64,000 nt of DNA from an uncultured bacterium. GTDB taxonomy: Bacteria; Patescibacteriota; Gracilibacteria; Absconditabacterales; Absconditicoccaceae. The notes beneath the pieces are model-generated. The model worked only from the letters and a program-made list of their open reading frames with translations, ran no database searches and had not been told where the DNA came from. The stretch is taken from NCBI GenBank assembly GCA_947168815.1, contig CAMVNG010000002.1, positions 62,001 through 126,000 on the forward strand. The letters are read 5' to 3'. Shown one piece after another: positions 49,901 to 63,229 of the stretch; position 1 is the first letter of the stretch; the number at the start of each line of letters is the position of its first letter. Both the position numbers and the translations under genes were made by a program.

Positions 49901-51225
49901 CACTTACTTGTTGCTGTTATATTAAATTGTGGAGTAGGTGGCGTAGAATCTACATATACATTAAATGTATCAGTATTTTTTAATCACATTTCATCTTCAA
50001 CTGTAAGTTTTACACTATAATTTCATGGTTTTTTGAATTGTTTGTTAATGTTTTTACCCTGTAAAGTATCAAGTCTTTCACCATCACTGTCATAAATTTC
50101 CCAAGTATAAAGTTTTAATCTTGATGTAAGTGAATAGGAAGCGTTTGCAGAATAGTTAAATGTTGTGGACGTATTTCATTTTTCAGGCGTTTGTTGTACA
50201 ATAGCAACAGGATCGGAAACAGCTAATGAATAGCTTTCACTAACTTTATTGTTTTCGTTGTCATTTACTGTTAAAGTTACGACATATTCTCATTGTCCAG
50301 GAAGTGAAATGTTAATAAAACCAGGTTCTCAGTCACCTTGTTTCGTCCATTTAAATCCATCTCTATTAGTGATTAACCATTCATGTGTTAGAATTTCTCT
50401 ACCTCAAAGTGGAGTAGTTGAACTTCAGTCTAATACGACTCCCTTTTGTGCTTCTTGTATTCCAATTTTTGATGGTTTAGTTCTTTGCATTTTTTTACCG
50501 TTTGCGTAGATACTAATAGTAGCGGATTTAGGACTTACAGTAACGGTAATATCTTTAGTTCCATCAAAAATTCAAAGATTTGAACTTCTAACAGTACAGT
50601 GAACTATATAAGTTCCTGCTTCATTAAATTGATGTTTTACAACAGGTCAAATACCAATAGTTTTATCAACTCCATCAATATCTCTATAGTACCAATAATA
50701 GTTACTTGAAGGAATGGTTTCATTTGATGGATCATAACTACCTCTAGCATCAAAGGTCACAACTAAAGGAGCGGATCATGCACTAGGATTTGCTATAGCA
50801 GAAACCTTTACAGTATATTGACTATCGATAGTAGATTTTATTGTAGATAGCGGTATTTTACATTGTTCATTATATCTTTGAAAATTATCACTTGTTGGGT
50901 TATTTGCCATTGCGGCAGTAGTCATTTTACATTGTTCGTAAGTTAAGCGGTATTCATAATTATTTTGTGGAAAATATTCAAAAATTCTGTTCATGATATC
51001 TAGCTGTTGAGAATATGTTGCGCTAGAACCATAACCTCAGTTTTTGACGTATGCATCAATATTTACAAAAATTCAAGCAAGTGTATTCCAATCATTTTGA
51101 ATTTTATAATTCGCATAATATGTTGATGGGATAGCAAATCCCTGATTTCCTAAAAGTAGTAATCATGATAAGAACATCAAGACACTAACTGAGAAAATTG
51201 ATTTTGTTTTTGTATTCCACTTCAT
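46936..51225 (-). CDS. Large multi-PKD surface protein (~1429 aa)
   Basis: Same frame verified at both ends; signal peptide MKWNTKTKSIFSVSVLMFLSGLLLLGNQGFA; repeated PKD-type motifs (e.g. ISYVWNFGDGEPARSN); C-terminal TM then ENEDE*. Confidence 0.88.
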
Positions 51226-51449
51226 CCGCTACGATATTAGTATAAAAGACTTAAAATAAGTATATTCGTAATTGAAAAAATATGCAAATTTAAATATGGT
51301 TTTTTATGGTGCATACTTGACTTATTGAAATTAAATAATTATTGTATTTAATAGCGTTTTCTAAAAATTTCTTTCAAGGTGTTGAATTTTTCAAGGATTT
51401 TTGTATATTCACCACAACAAGAGCACTTTAACTTCTAACAAATACGGAG

Positions 51450-51902
51450 GTGTTAGAACAAATTACTACACAATTAACTGCTCAATCAGTTAATCTTCAA
51501 TCGAAAACATGAGTTTTCTTCTCAGCATTTGATGAAAAGGGGGGTCTCCTTGCGTCGAATGGTGTTATAAGAACAGACAGAACCCTCGAAAATATTATAC
51601 AAAGTTTCTATACATGAATTCTAAAAAAAATTGAGCTTGAAGTTAAAAGTATTATTTTCGATATTGTAGGAGAGATAAGGCTAGAAAGAGATATAAATGT
51701 TCTAAAACAGACACCTTTAGATCAATATGGAATCTTTATTGTAGAAGGGGAGTGACAAAACAGCTGAGTTTTGCTTCCAAATACTAAGGGAATTACAAAT
51801 ATTGCTCAAGCAGTTCAAGCAATAAAGAAAAAGTATAATTTACAAAAGCCACAAGTATCAATATATATTTTTAAAACAAGAAAGATTGAAATTAAATTTT
51901 AA
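51450..51902 (+). CDS. Hypothetical protein (~150 aa), GTG start
   Basis: VLEQITTQLTAQSVNLQSKTGVFFSAFDEKGGLLASNGVIRTDRTLENIIQSFYTGILKKIELEVKSIIFDIVGE…; GGAGGTG upstream. Confidence 0.65.
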
Positions 51903-51903
51903 A

Positions 51904-51936
51904 AAAAAGTTACCGATTAAGGTAACTTTTTAAAAA
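51904..51936. terminator. Bidirectional intrinsic terminator
   Basis: AAAAAGTTACC-gattaa-GGTAACTTTTT between convergent genes. Confidence 0.8.
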
Positions 51937-52812
51937 TTATCTTTTGTAAACTTTAATTTTCCAGCTTCATTCCGGTAAGGCATTCTTTTTTATCCATGGA
52001 TTAAGGTATCTAATTTCTGCATAAGTGTATCCATTTCAAGCAGCCCAAACAGCAAGGTTATCAGTTTGTGGAACAGTAACTTCAACAGTGTCAGGATTTG
52101 AATATTGTCCACCCCATTTACTAGTATCAAAATAAGCACTAGGATTCTTATATACTTCTTTGATAGCCAAAATTCTGAAGATATATCTTGCAGTTTCATT
52201 ATTCAACCAAAGATCATAGTAAGAACTTTGATATTGACTGTTCATATCATTAGCGATACCATTTACTCATCTATTAAATGCTGCCATAGCTAGAGTCCAA
52301 TTTCAAAATTTATCATAAGCTTTTTTGAGATACTGAATTGCAGCATCTGTTTCTTTTTCAACATCATATCTTTCATCAATATATGAATCTACTCTCAATC
52401 CATAAGTTTTAGCAGTTTCAGGCATGAATTGCCAAATACCTGCAGCTCAAGCACTACTTACTGCAGTCTCTCTAAGAGAGGATTCAGCAATTGCTAAATA
52501 AAAAATATCTAGAGGTACTCAAGCAGCACTCAATTTTTTTTCAATCATTGGTCTGTATTTTCAAGCTCTCTTCCAATTCATTTGCACTTGAGCTTCATCT
52601 AGTCTTGTAACAGCAAGTTCTCTATCAAATCTCTCGATATTGTACTGATGTGTTTTATCGAAAGGTACTGCTTCTCAAGCTAGAGTTTGTGAATATAAAT
52701 CATTTCAGAATAAACTCCATGAAAATGCATACTGTACAAGTCAAAGTCACAATAGTGTTAAAACAACAAGAGAGGGAATAATAACACTTTTTCTTCTAAT
52801 TAAATTTTTCAT
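51937..52812 (-). CDS. Lytic transglycosylase (SLT domain, MltD-like)
   Basis: …VPLDIFYLAIAESSLRETAVSSAGAAGIWQFMPETAKTYGLRVDSYIDERYDVEKETDAAIQYLKKAYDKFGNWTLAMAAFNRGVNGI…. Confidence 0.9.
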
Positions 52813-52834
52813 TGGATTCATTGATAAATAAAGA

Positions 52835-54754
52835 TTAATTTTGAGTTAGATTATACCATGCAGTAGTAGTTTTTGATTCTTTAACCATCCAAGTTTTTTC
52901 AGGTGAAATGAGTCTAATAGTCCCTTGAATAAGATTACCATTTGAAACGATAAAGTTTACAGTTCATGCTTTAGATTCTTGCATAATATCTACTAAATCT
53001 CAATACCATACAAAACTTTCATCTCCAAGATCAAAGATTGTCATATCAGTCTTTTTTAGAGTATATCTTGTTCAGAGAAGTTCTAAGAAACCTTCCTGAA
53101 AAAATTGATTTTTTAAAAGATTAGAATCAACGGTAACGGCATATGAAGAACTGTCGTCTCATTGTGCATAGTTTCACTCAGCATCCTTTACAGTTGTAAG
53201 TAACTCATTTTTAAGATTTTGAGTATTTAATCATGAAGAGATAGTTTGTTTTAATTGGAACCTATAAAACAATAACGCTGCTTCATATCTTGTTAATAGT
53301 CATTCAAATGAAGAAATGTCTCAAGCATTAAGAATTCATAATTCACCAGCCTTTAAAAAATATTGAGCCCATCGAGGATTTCAACTTTCATCAAGACGTT
53401 TTCATTCATATAGTCTTATAAGCATAGTGATGAATTGAGATTTTGTAATCGTAGTTTTAGGTGAAAATTTTCAATTACTTCCTTGCATTAATCATAGATC
53501 ACAAACTTCTTGTATACTGTTCTTTAATGTTGGATCAGCATCTTTTAAATCACTAAACTCACAAGAATTTGCCTCTCATGATAGTGCAGAATATCATAGA
53601 GCCTTAGCAAATTGAGCAAACATTTTTGCTGCTTGTTCTCTTGTTAAATAATCGAATGGATTATATGCTGTTGTATCTTTAGCATTAGTGAGTCCATGTT
53701 CTTTCATCCATTGAATTGCTTCTACAACTTCTGGAGAGTTAAGAATACTTAAAGAAGTGGTACTTCCAAATTCTACTCAAGAAAGAACTCATAAGAAGTC
53801 ATTATTGATAGTTTCATCTTCTTTTTTACTTTCATTTGAAGGGTTTTCATCTTTATTCTCTTGTTGAGGAACATACTTACTAGGATCTTGGTTGATTGTT
53901 GAAAGTTGTGTTTTAGCAGCTTCATTTAGTTGTGAATCAAGAACAATATTCTTAAATCTATAGATTAAAAGAGCTATTTCTCTTCTTGTTATTGGTCTAT
54001 CAAGACTATTTACATCACTTTCATTTGAAAGAGAAACATTCTTAGCCTTTACAAAATAAAGAGTCCACCATGGATTAAAATCTTCACTACTTAAGGCTCA
54101 TTCTAAAATTCTTATAAGAACAGTTAAACTTTCGGCTTTACTAAGTGATTTTTGTGCTAAAAAGCTTCAATTACTTCATCTGAAAATTCAATATGAACAA
54201 GTTGACTGAATATATGATGAAAGACTAGGGTCAAAAGTATCGCTATCTGCAAATGAACATTCTGTGTTTTTTATTTCTTTAGGATATCATAGAATATCAT
54301 ATGCTTGACCAATAATCTTTGCTGCTTCTTCTCTTAGCAAAGGATCATCAGGTCTATATCAACTAAGGTCTTCATATTTTGTTAATCAATTATGGAACAT
54401 CCAATAAAGAGCTTTATCCATCTCATCTCATCCTTCTAATTCATCGTAAAGAGGTGAAGATATAGTTGTTTCAGACGTAGTGGAACTAGTTTCTTGTTGT
54501 TCAGTAGCTTCTATAGTATCTCAGGTAGTAGTTGCTTCATTATTTTTTCATTCTTCATTATTTGTAGCAGTATCTCCAGTTTGTTGTTCTTGATTCTTAA
54601 GAGTATCTAAATCAAGGTTTTGATCTCATGATTGAATAATAATCTTTTTCGTATCAGGATCTATAATGACTTTTTCTCCTTCAGCAAAACCAAAACTTTG
54701 CAAAACACCGAAAGTTAAAAGTCATAAAAGAAATATTTTTAATGAGGTTTTCAT
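52835..54754 (-). CDS. SLH-like domain surface protein (~639 aa)
   Basis: Repeated SLH-like segments (NPFDYLTREQAAKMFAQFAKALGY…CEFSDLKDADPTLKNSIQEVCDLGLMQGSNGKFSPKTTITKSQFITMLIRL); signal peptide; Thr/Glu-rich linker. Confidence 0.8.
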
Positions 54755-54884
54755 ATTTGTTTTTAGAAAGATAAAATCCTTTAAAAAAGATTAAACATAT
54801 AGCGAATCATTTCAAGCTTAAAAATTTGTTAAATTATAAAAATTTGAATATAATTAGTTTAATTTAGATAATAATAATTTGATA

Positions 54885-55877
54885 ATGGGTGTCGAACAAA
54901 CTAAGTGAAGAGACTACATTCGCGAAGCACTTAACGAGACAAAAATGGATTTAAAGAATCTTTCTAATGAGGTTTGGTGAAAACAATGGAGAGCTCGTTT
55001 TGTTGAAAAAGTAAATAATAATGCTTGGAATTATAAATTAGATGCCGTTAAGGATTATTTCAAAGAGATTGGATTAGAAAAAAATTCTCCGTATTTAGAT
55101 TTAAATAAGAACTGGAGAACTTCTATTATGGGAATCCAAATTTGATTGTATAAAGCATGATATATGTGAGTTTGACATATAGATGCAAGATGGGGAAACT
55201 ATACTATTTGATGTATGAAAAAATTTCAGGAAGAAAATTGACTTACTACAACATGATATCCAAATAAAGAAACAATTAAAAAATTGTTAGCTGTTGCTGA
55301 AAATCCAAGTTTAAGAGGACAAGCGCCTAAAAGAACACCATGAAGAAGAGTAACATGATGAGTTACTAATCAGCAAGAAAGAGTTACTGAAAGACCAAGG
55401 GCTAGAACATCAGTTAAGGCTGTTTTACCTAACAATCCAGAAACTCCAACGACGATTGAATCTATAGATAATTCTAAGAATCCAAGAATTACTCCTCAAG
55501 AAGCACAAGCGGCTAGAAATGAATTATGAAGTTTAGGAAACTTTTTATGAGAATATCCTTTCTATTTCTATTTTAATCAAGAATGAGGTGATAAAATATT
55601 TATGTGAGAAGTATATAACGAATATGATGATAATCCAACATTTTCATCTGATACTCAAAAAGCATATCACGCATGAACATCTCCATCTTGAGAATCTTAT
55701 GTAATTTTTGGTAACTTTGAAGGAGGTACATGTACCGATTGAATTAGAATTAATAAAAATTGAACAGTAGAAAAATGAGAATTCTGAATCGGAGATCTTT
55801 TATTAAAGGGAACACAAGTTCAGGCGAATGGTGCATCACGTACATGAGAATTTATAGATTGACGTTTCCTTTGATAA
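54885..55877 (+). CDS. Peptidoglycan-binding-domain protein
   Basis: …MGIQIGLYKAGYMGVGHIDARWGNYTIGCMKKFQEENGLTTTGYPNKETIKKLL… PG_binding_1-like; TGA=Gly frame. Confidence 0.65.
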
Positions 55878-55903
55878 ATTTAGCTAAGCAATAAAAAATA
55901 AAA

Positions 55904-56161
55904 ATGAAAGTAAAAAAAGAAACAAAATATTCAATAGTGAAATCAAGAAGAAGAACACTTATGCTCTGCTTTATTTGATGAATAATGTGTTATATTATTA
56001 CAATTTTAGCAGATTATATTGTAGCTTTGACAGGTGATTACCTAAATTTTACAGAAATTTTTTGTGTAAAAATGGGTATAGGTTTCTTATGTTTCTGGGT
56101 CTGAGTCAAAGAAATTGAAAGAATGGACCTCAGAAATGAGAGTCCATTAATTCCAGAATAA
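55904..56161 (+). CDS. Small two-TM protein (85 aa)
   Basis: MKVKKETKYSIVKSRRRTLMLCFIGGIMCYIITILADYIVALTGDYLNFTEIFCVKMGIGFLCFWVGVKEIERMDLRNESPLIPE*. Confidence 0.6.
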
Positions 56162-56167
56162 TATGTA

Positions 56168-56668
56168 TTAACCGAGTTTTTTGAGAAAATCTTGTTGCAC
56201 CGAACGGTGCTTTTTTTCTTCTCTAATATTTAGATAACTTTTTCTAATAAGTTCTCTAATATCTTCATAGTAGAGGAGTCTTAAAACTTCTTGAATATTT
56301 GCTCGTTTATAAATTCAAATATATCCTTCTCAATCAATAAGTTTTATGTCTTTAGGATCTCCTTCATATTTCATTAAAAAATAAGTCACATCTTTATCTA
56401 AACGACCTTTCTTTGTTTCAGTACTTCTTAAAGATGTCATTCAAATTTTCTGTCTTAGCCTTAATGATTTTATAGGAATTCAGCATTCCTCAGAAACTTC
56501 TCTTAAAGCAGCTTCTTCTACCTTTTCTCAAATCTGAATTTTTCCTTTAGGAGCAACCCATTCTATTTTTCAAGAGAGAGCATGCCTTTTAATAAGAAGA
56601 TATTTTGGTTCTCAATCTTTGTCTAAATAATAAATAATTCATCATGCACTTTGAACAATGTCAGACAT
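56168..56668 (-). CDS. NUDIX hydrolase
   Basis: NUDIX box GKIQIGEKVEEAALREVSEECGI. Confidence 0.85.
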
Positions 56669-56696
56669 ATATAATAAGTATATATAAATAAAGTTA

Positions 56697-57344
56697 TTAT
56701 GCTTGTAGGATATCCATTGCAATTTTCGCAGCACCTCTAGCAATGAAATTTTCATTTTTATCATGAGAAGAATGACGTAACGCTTCTTCAACTGCATGTG
56801 CACTTACGGCTCTTTGATATAATGAAACAGGGTTATGACCAGGAAGTAATTTTTCTAGTCTTTGGTAATATATTGCTACATTTAAATTTGAAAGATTTTC
56901 TCAGGTCTTTTTTTCTATTTCTTGAAGATTTTTTCTGAAAGTTTCAAGATTCTCATCTATTTCCTTATTTAAATCTTCAAAGGTGTGGTCTCATTTTCCT
57001 CAAAGAGTGTTGATTCTCTGTTCTAAATCTTCAAATGCAATATGAAGATCTACGGACTTAATTGCTTTTTTTACTTCTTTCTTATCTTTACTTTCAGCAT
57101 TATTTTCAATGCTTAGAATCTGTTCTCTGAGGGATTTAAGCTCTTCTAATTTTAATTTTAAAATAGCTTTTTCTTTCTCTAATATTTCTTGATCAAGTCT
57201 TCAAAGTTCTTCTTGTTTATCTTCCTTATTTTTCTTAGATTCCAAAACTTGAGCTTTCAGATCACGAAGTCATTTTAGTTCTTGTTCTAAAAGTTCTCTT
57301 GCTTTATCAAACGGATTCTTACTTTCAAGTGGTTGAGCACCCAT
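56697..57344 (-). CDS. Coiled-coil protein, unknown function
   Basis: MGAQPLESKNPFDKARELLEQELKGLRDLKAQVLESKKNKEDKQEELGRLDQEILEKEKAILKLKLEEL…. Confidence 0.7.
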
Positions 57345-57357
57345 TATTTAAGAAATA

Positions 57358-58020
57358 TTATAAGGATTCTAAAACTTTTTTAAGGATTGCAATATTCTTT
57401 TTATAATTCACTCTTAGTGGACCAACGATAGAAATAACTGCATCATATCAATCAAGATTGACCTTAACATATACACATGAAATCAAGGTATCAGCATCGT
57501 TTACAAAAGTATAATATACTTCTCAATTTTTAAGTATTTTTTTATCAATAAATGCAACGATTTTCTTTTCCTCAATAAAACGAATAATAGTCCTTGTTGC
57601 TGAATATTCATCAATCATATCATCACGCAAAAGATTATTGATACCAAGATAATAATATTCATCGTTCCTAATGAATCCAACAACAACCCCATCTGAGACT
57701 TCTCATAATGCTTCAACTAATGATTTAAGTCCTTTTCTCGCATTATCTAGTTGGAAATCAATTTCTTCTGGTTTCTCAGCTAATGCAGTATCAAGATATG
57801 CTGAAAGTCCTTGAAGAGTAGGCATCCTTCAAGATGAATTGTATGGTTGATAAACCATTCATTGTTTCTCAAGAACATTAAGATATTTTCTTAAAGTTGA
57901 AGGAGCGTAGTCAACAGCTTCTAGAGAATTAAGAAATTTAGATCCAACAGGCTCTCACTTATCAAGATAACAGTCTATAACTGTATCAAGCAACGCAAGA
58001 AGTTTTTTATTTTCTGGCAT
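57358..58020 (-). CDS. hrcA: HrcA-like heat-inducible transcription repressor
   Basis: …VGSKFLNSLEAVDYAPSTLRKYLNVLEKQGMVYQPYNSSGRMPTLQGLSAYLD…DAVISIVGPLRVNYKKNIAIL. Confidence 0.8.
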
Positions 58021-58062
58021 GGTTTGTTGTTGAAACTAAATTAAAAGCAATACTTTAACATA

Positions 58063-60570
58063 TTATTCTTTTTTATCCTGCATTTCATAGAATTCCAAAA
58101 TATCTCATACTTCAATTTTCTTTCCAATCTTAACTTTCATTCCACAATCTTCTCCTTCTCATACTTCTCTAACTTCATCCTTGTTTCTATGAAGTGAAAG
58201 AATTTCTCAATTTGTAAGGATGTCTTCACCTCTATAAACTCTAAATCTCAATTTATTTCTAACTTTACCTTCTTTCACAATACCTCAAACAGTCATTTCT
58301 CTTGTCTCAGTATGGAAGACTCAAAGGATTTCCAATTTACCAACGATAACTTCTTCTTTCTCAACTTCAACCATTCCTTGAAGAAGATTATTTAAGTAAT
58401 CAGTTAATTCATAGATGATATCAAAGACTTTCATTTCAATTTTGAGACTTTCAGCCTTCTTCTTTAATAAAGCATTCATAGAAATATTGAATCATAAGAG
58501 AATTGCTTTAGAAGCTTGAGCGAGTGATAAATCGCTTTCTCCAAAATAACCAACATCACTATGTACTACTTTAATAGTAACATTTTTAGGTAAACTAATA
58601 CCATCAACAGCTTGTTTTAATGCTTCTAATGAAGAAGAACCATCTGCTTTAAGAATCAATCTAAGTTCTGAAACTTTTGATTGATCTCAAGCTTTAAGTT
58701 GAGATAAGAATTGTTGAAGAGCTCAATCATTAGAAGACTTAGCTTCTTTTTCTTTAATGAACTCAATTCTAGTATGAGCTTCTTTTTCATTATCAACTAC
58801 TTCTACAATTCTACCAGGTTCAGGTAACTCAGTAAATCAAAGTATTTGTACAGGTTCTCATCATGTGATTTTAGAAACATTTTTACCTAGCCAGTTCTGC
58901 ATCCTTCTAACCTTTCAATAAGTATTGTATGCCACGATGATATCTCAATTCTTTAATGTTCCTGTAAGTACAATAAGACTTGCAACAACACCTTGCTTAG
59001 GATCTTTATAGGCATCTACAACAACTCATACAGCTTGTCTATCAGGATTGTATTTTAACTCAAGCATTTCAGCTTGTAAAAGAATGTATTCTAGCAAAAG
59101 ATCAATTCCTTGACCAGTCTTTGATGAAACACCAACAAAAGGAGTATCTCCTCACCAATCTTCAGGAGTTAAACCGTGTTTAGCAATATCTGATTTAATT
59201 TCATCAATATTATGTCATGGTTTATCAATCTTAGTAACAGCAATAATGATTGGTACTCAAGCAGATTTAGCATGATTAATAGATTCTATTGTCTGAGGCA
59301 TTACACTATCATCAGCAGCAACAACAATAACTGCGATATTAGTTAATTTGGCACCTCTAGCTCTTAATGAGGTAAAGAGCTCGTGTCCTGGAGTATCAAT
59401 AAATGTAATTTGTTTACCATTATAATTAACCATAGAAGCTCATATAGACTGGGTAATTCCTCAGGCTTCACCTCAGGCAACACTTGTCTTTCTAAGATAA
59501 TCAAGAAGTGAAGTTTTACCGTGATCTACATGTCACATAACAGTAACGATAGGCGCTCTTTCAATTTGATTTTCAGCTTCTTTATCGATATCAAGAATCT
59601 TTTGAAGATCTCATTCCATAAAACTTTGTACATCCAAAGTAGCTTCTTTTTTCTTTAAACTTACACCTAAATCGTCAGCTATAAGTGATGCAGTATCAAA
59701 ATCAAGATTAGCATTCAAACTCGTCATGATTCCGTTACCAATAAGTTTTTTCATAACTTCAGGCAATGGTACTCAGATTTTTTCTGAGAATTCTTTTACA
59801 GTAATATGTTCATCTATTGTAACCTCAGTTTTCTTAACTAAGTGATCTGAAGTAGTAGCTTCTTTATGTACCTTTGCTGCTGGTACTGGTTTTGGTGCTT
59901 CTTTTTCAAGTTTCTTATCCTTATTCTTAAATGGTTTATTCTTTTTCTTATTTTGAAGATTATCTTGATTATTCTGTTGTTTAGCAGCTAAATGGTCAGC
60001 AAAGAATTCAAGACCACTTTCTTTTTGCTGAGGCTTTTCTTTTGCTTTATAAACACCTTGTTCAATAGAAATATTACCAGTAGCTTTCTTATTCTTATAA
60101 TCTTTTTTATCTCATTGATATGGTCTTTTATCAGCTTGTTTCTTTGGTTCTGCTCTAGAAATTACTCTAGCATTTGGAGCAGTATAGATTATTTCTTCTT
60201 TCTCTTCTTCCTCCTTTCAGAAGCTAGGGAGTTCAATATTATGAAGTTGAAGTTCGTCCTCATCAGTATCATCAGCTGTATGTGTCTCAGTATGTTTCTC
60301 AAATCAAAGTCATGATAAGAATCCTCATCAGAATCATATTTCTCAAGACTTCAAAAACTTTCCATCATCTACTTTTTTAGCAGCAGGAGCTGGTTTTTCT
60401 TGAGATTTTTTTGGTAGTTGATCAATAACGTACTTGATTTTCTCTAAGTTAGCATCTGAAACAGTAACTACTTTAGGAGTAAGTTTTTTACCCATTACTT
60501 TTTCATATACTTTTGAGAAAGTACTTTCATCAACTTTTAAATCTTTTATAACATCTGTGATACGAGGCAT
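58063..60570 (-). CDS. infB: Translation initiation factor IF-2
   Basis: …[88 protein letters not shown]…; N-terminal [24 protein letters not shown]. Confidence 0.97.
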
Positions 60571-60775
60571 AAAAAACGAATTAATATTAAAAAGTGTTTA
60601 AAAACTTGAATTCAATACTATAGAATTTAATGGCATTTACAAGAGAAAAGTATTGAAAACAGAAGTTAAATTTGATGAAAAAAAGTAATTAAATACTTGA
60701 TAGTAAGCAAAACTTCTTGAAAAAGTATTTAATAAAAGTATATGATAAACATAGGATTTAACTTATATAATATAC

Positions 60776-62239
60776 ATGAAATCTTGGTTAAAAAAATATG
60801 GTATTTGAGTCTTTCTAGGATTAATCTTAGTTTATTTTGCATTTCTTTTGTTCTATCAGCTTTGATACCAATCTTTCCGAATCGATGAATGATATAGTAG
60901 CTATGTGGCAAAATATATGAGCTTAGAATGATTTTATAAAAGTAAATATTTCCTTTCTGAGTGGCTTCAAGCTTTGTGTTTTAAATTTTGATGATTGAAT
61001 GATTTTTGGGCCCGTTTTCCAAGTGTAGTTATACATTTGGTTAGCATGCTTTTGATGTACTTAATACCAGCTAAATTAACTAAGAATAAATACATTTGAA
61101 TGGTATCTTTTTTAGTTTTCTGATCGTTATATCGAGAACAATGATGGGCAAGAGATGCAAGATTTTATTCTCTTGTTCAAATGATGTTCCTCTTATGAAT
61201 ATATGCAATATTAATGTGGATGGAAAAGGGGAAAGCAATGTATCTAAACTTAGCAATTCTTATAACAGGATTATGAGTAATATTCCATCCTTTCCTATAT
61301 TGTCTTTGAGCAATACTTTTTTGAGCATTTCTATATCAATATAAGAAGCATTGGGATTGAAAATCTTTGTTCTCAAAAAAATATTTGGTTACTTGGATTA
61401 TTGTCATAATATGATTAGTTATTGCTATTTTGTTTTGAACACTATGAGGAGTTGTAAAGGGTTCGTTAACAAATTGACTTTCATGGGATGCTAAAAAGTA
61501 TTATTTTGTATTTTATACAAAGCATTTGTGGTGAGAATTAGGTATCATCTTAGTTACCTGAGTACTATGAATGCTATACTTTCTTGTTAGAAAAAAACGA
61601 AAAGAGGTTATCATGTTTACTATACCATTTTTGTTATTTGTTTATGCTCTCGTTATAAAAGGATATTTAATGCATTCAAGATACGCATTATTGATGATGC
61701 CATTATTAGTTTTATCTTCTGTTATTCTTATTTATTACTTGTATAGTTTTTCAAAATTAAAATATGTTAATATTATAATTGCTATTGTTATTCTAGCGGC
61801 TACATTATTTACTACTCATTATCAATTTTTACCCCAAAATAGCTACTATTTTGATTATACATCACCTCAACCTGATTTTAAATCTGCATATGCTGCAATT
61901 CCAGATTGAAAAAATATTGTTTCAGGATTTCCAACATTATGTGACTGGTACTATTCATCAAGAGGAAATTGTAGTTATGCAATAAGAGTTGATCTCGTTC
62001 ATGACTGAAAAACAAAAGTAAAAGAAAAACAAGTTGAGGATTATACTAAAATAGCCTATATAGATAATTTATCACAGTTAAATCCATGAACCTATTATTT
62101 TGTAATCGATAATTTAACGAATAAATCTTGAAGTATTAATAAAACACTTTATAAACAAATAACTGAAAGGTGAAGAGTTTTGTTTAATTCTTGAGAATCT
62201 TACAACAATATTTTTGTTCTCGAAGTTTTAGTGAAATAA
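60776..62239 (+). CDS. PMT/ArnT-type membrane glycosyltransferase (GT39-like)
   Basis: MKSWLKKYGIGVFLGLILVYFAFLLFYQLGYQSFRIDEGYSSYVAKYMSLEG…; acidic first-loop motif, many TM segments. Confidence 0.75.
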
Positions 62240-62254
62240 AATCTATAGAAGGAA

Positions 62255-63208
62255 ATGAGTGAGAAGATATCAATTATTATTCCAATCTATAATGAAGAGA
62301 AAAATATTCAACCGCTCTATGATGAGATTTTTGATGTATTGAAAAAAGATTTTTCATCTTTTCAGTCAGAAATAATAATTGTTAATGATTGAAGCACTGA
62401 TAGTTCTTGGAGTAAAATTTGTGAAATAAAGGATAAGAAAAAAGAGAATATAAAAGTAATTAATCTTCAAAAAAATTATGGTCAATCAACAGCTTTAGAT
62501 GTCGGATTTAGATATGCAAATTGAGATTATATAGTTACTTTAGATTGAGATTGACAAGATAATCCGCACGAAATAAAGAAACTCTATGATAAATTAAAAA
62601 AAGATAATCTTGACGTTGTAGCTTGACGAAGAAAAGAAAGAAAGGATAAATTACAGGTAAGGATTATAACAAAACTAGCAAGATTCTTTAGAAAAATGCT
62701 CATCAACGATAAAATTCATGATAGCTGATGCACATTGAGAATTTATAAAAAAGAATGTATTAAACAGCTCCATCTCCGAGGAGAAATGCATAGATATATC
62801 CTTGAAATTTTGCAAATTAAATGATATAGGGTATCAGAAGTTGAAGTAGAGCATAGGGCAAGGAAATACTGAAAGTCGAAATATAATTGGGAGAAAACAA
62901 TTAAAGGTTTTATTGATCTGCTTTACATCCGATTTATTGCGAAATATCAATCAAGACCACTTCATTTATTCTGAGGTGTTGGTATTCTATCATTTCTTAT
63001 CTGATTTATTAGTTTTTGTTTCTCTTTTTATGAAAAGATATTTCATAATCTTTCTTTAAACAGAAATGGTTTCTTTTTATTATGAGTTTTCTTGATCCAG
63101 ACTTGAATTATGATTTTTATCTTTTGAATTGTGATTGATATCTTAATGAGAATATATCATAATTCTTGAGAAGAAAAAGCAGTTTTGATAAAAGAAATAA
63201 AGGAATAA
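62255..63208 (+). CDS. Family 2 glycosyltransferase (DPM1/GtrB-like) with C-terminal TM
   Basis: MSEKISIIIPIYNEEKNIQPLYDEIF…IIIVNDGSTDSSW…GDYIVTLDGDGQDNPHEI…. Confidence 0.92.
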
Positions 63209-63229
63209 TGTTTTATCCTTATATTGGAT

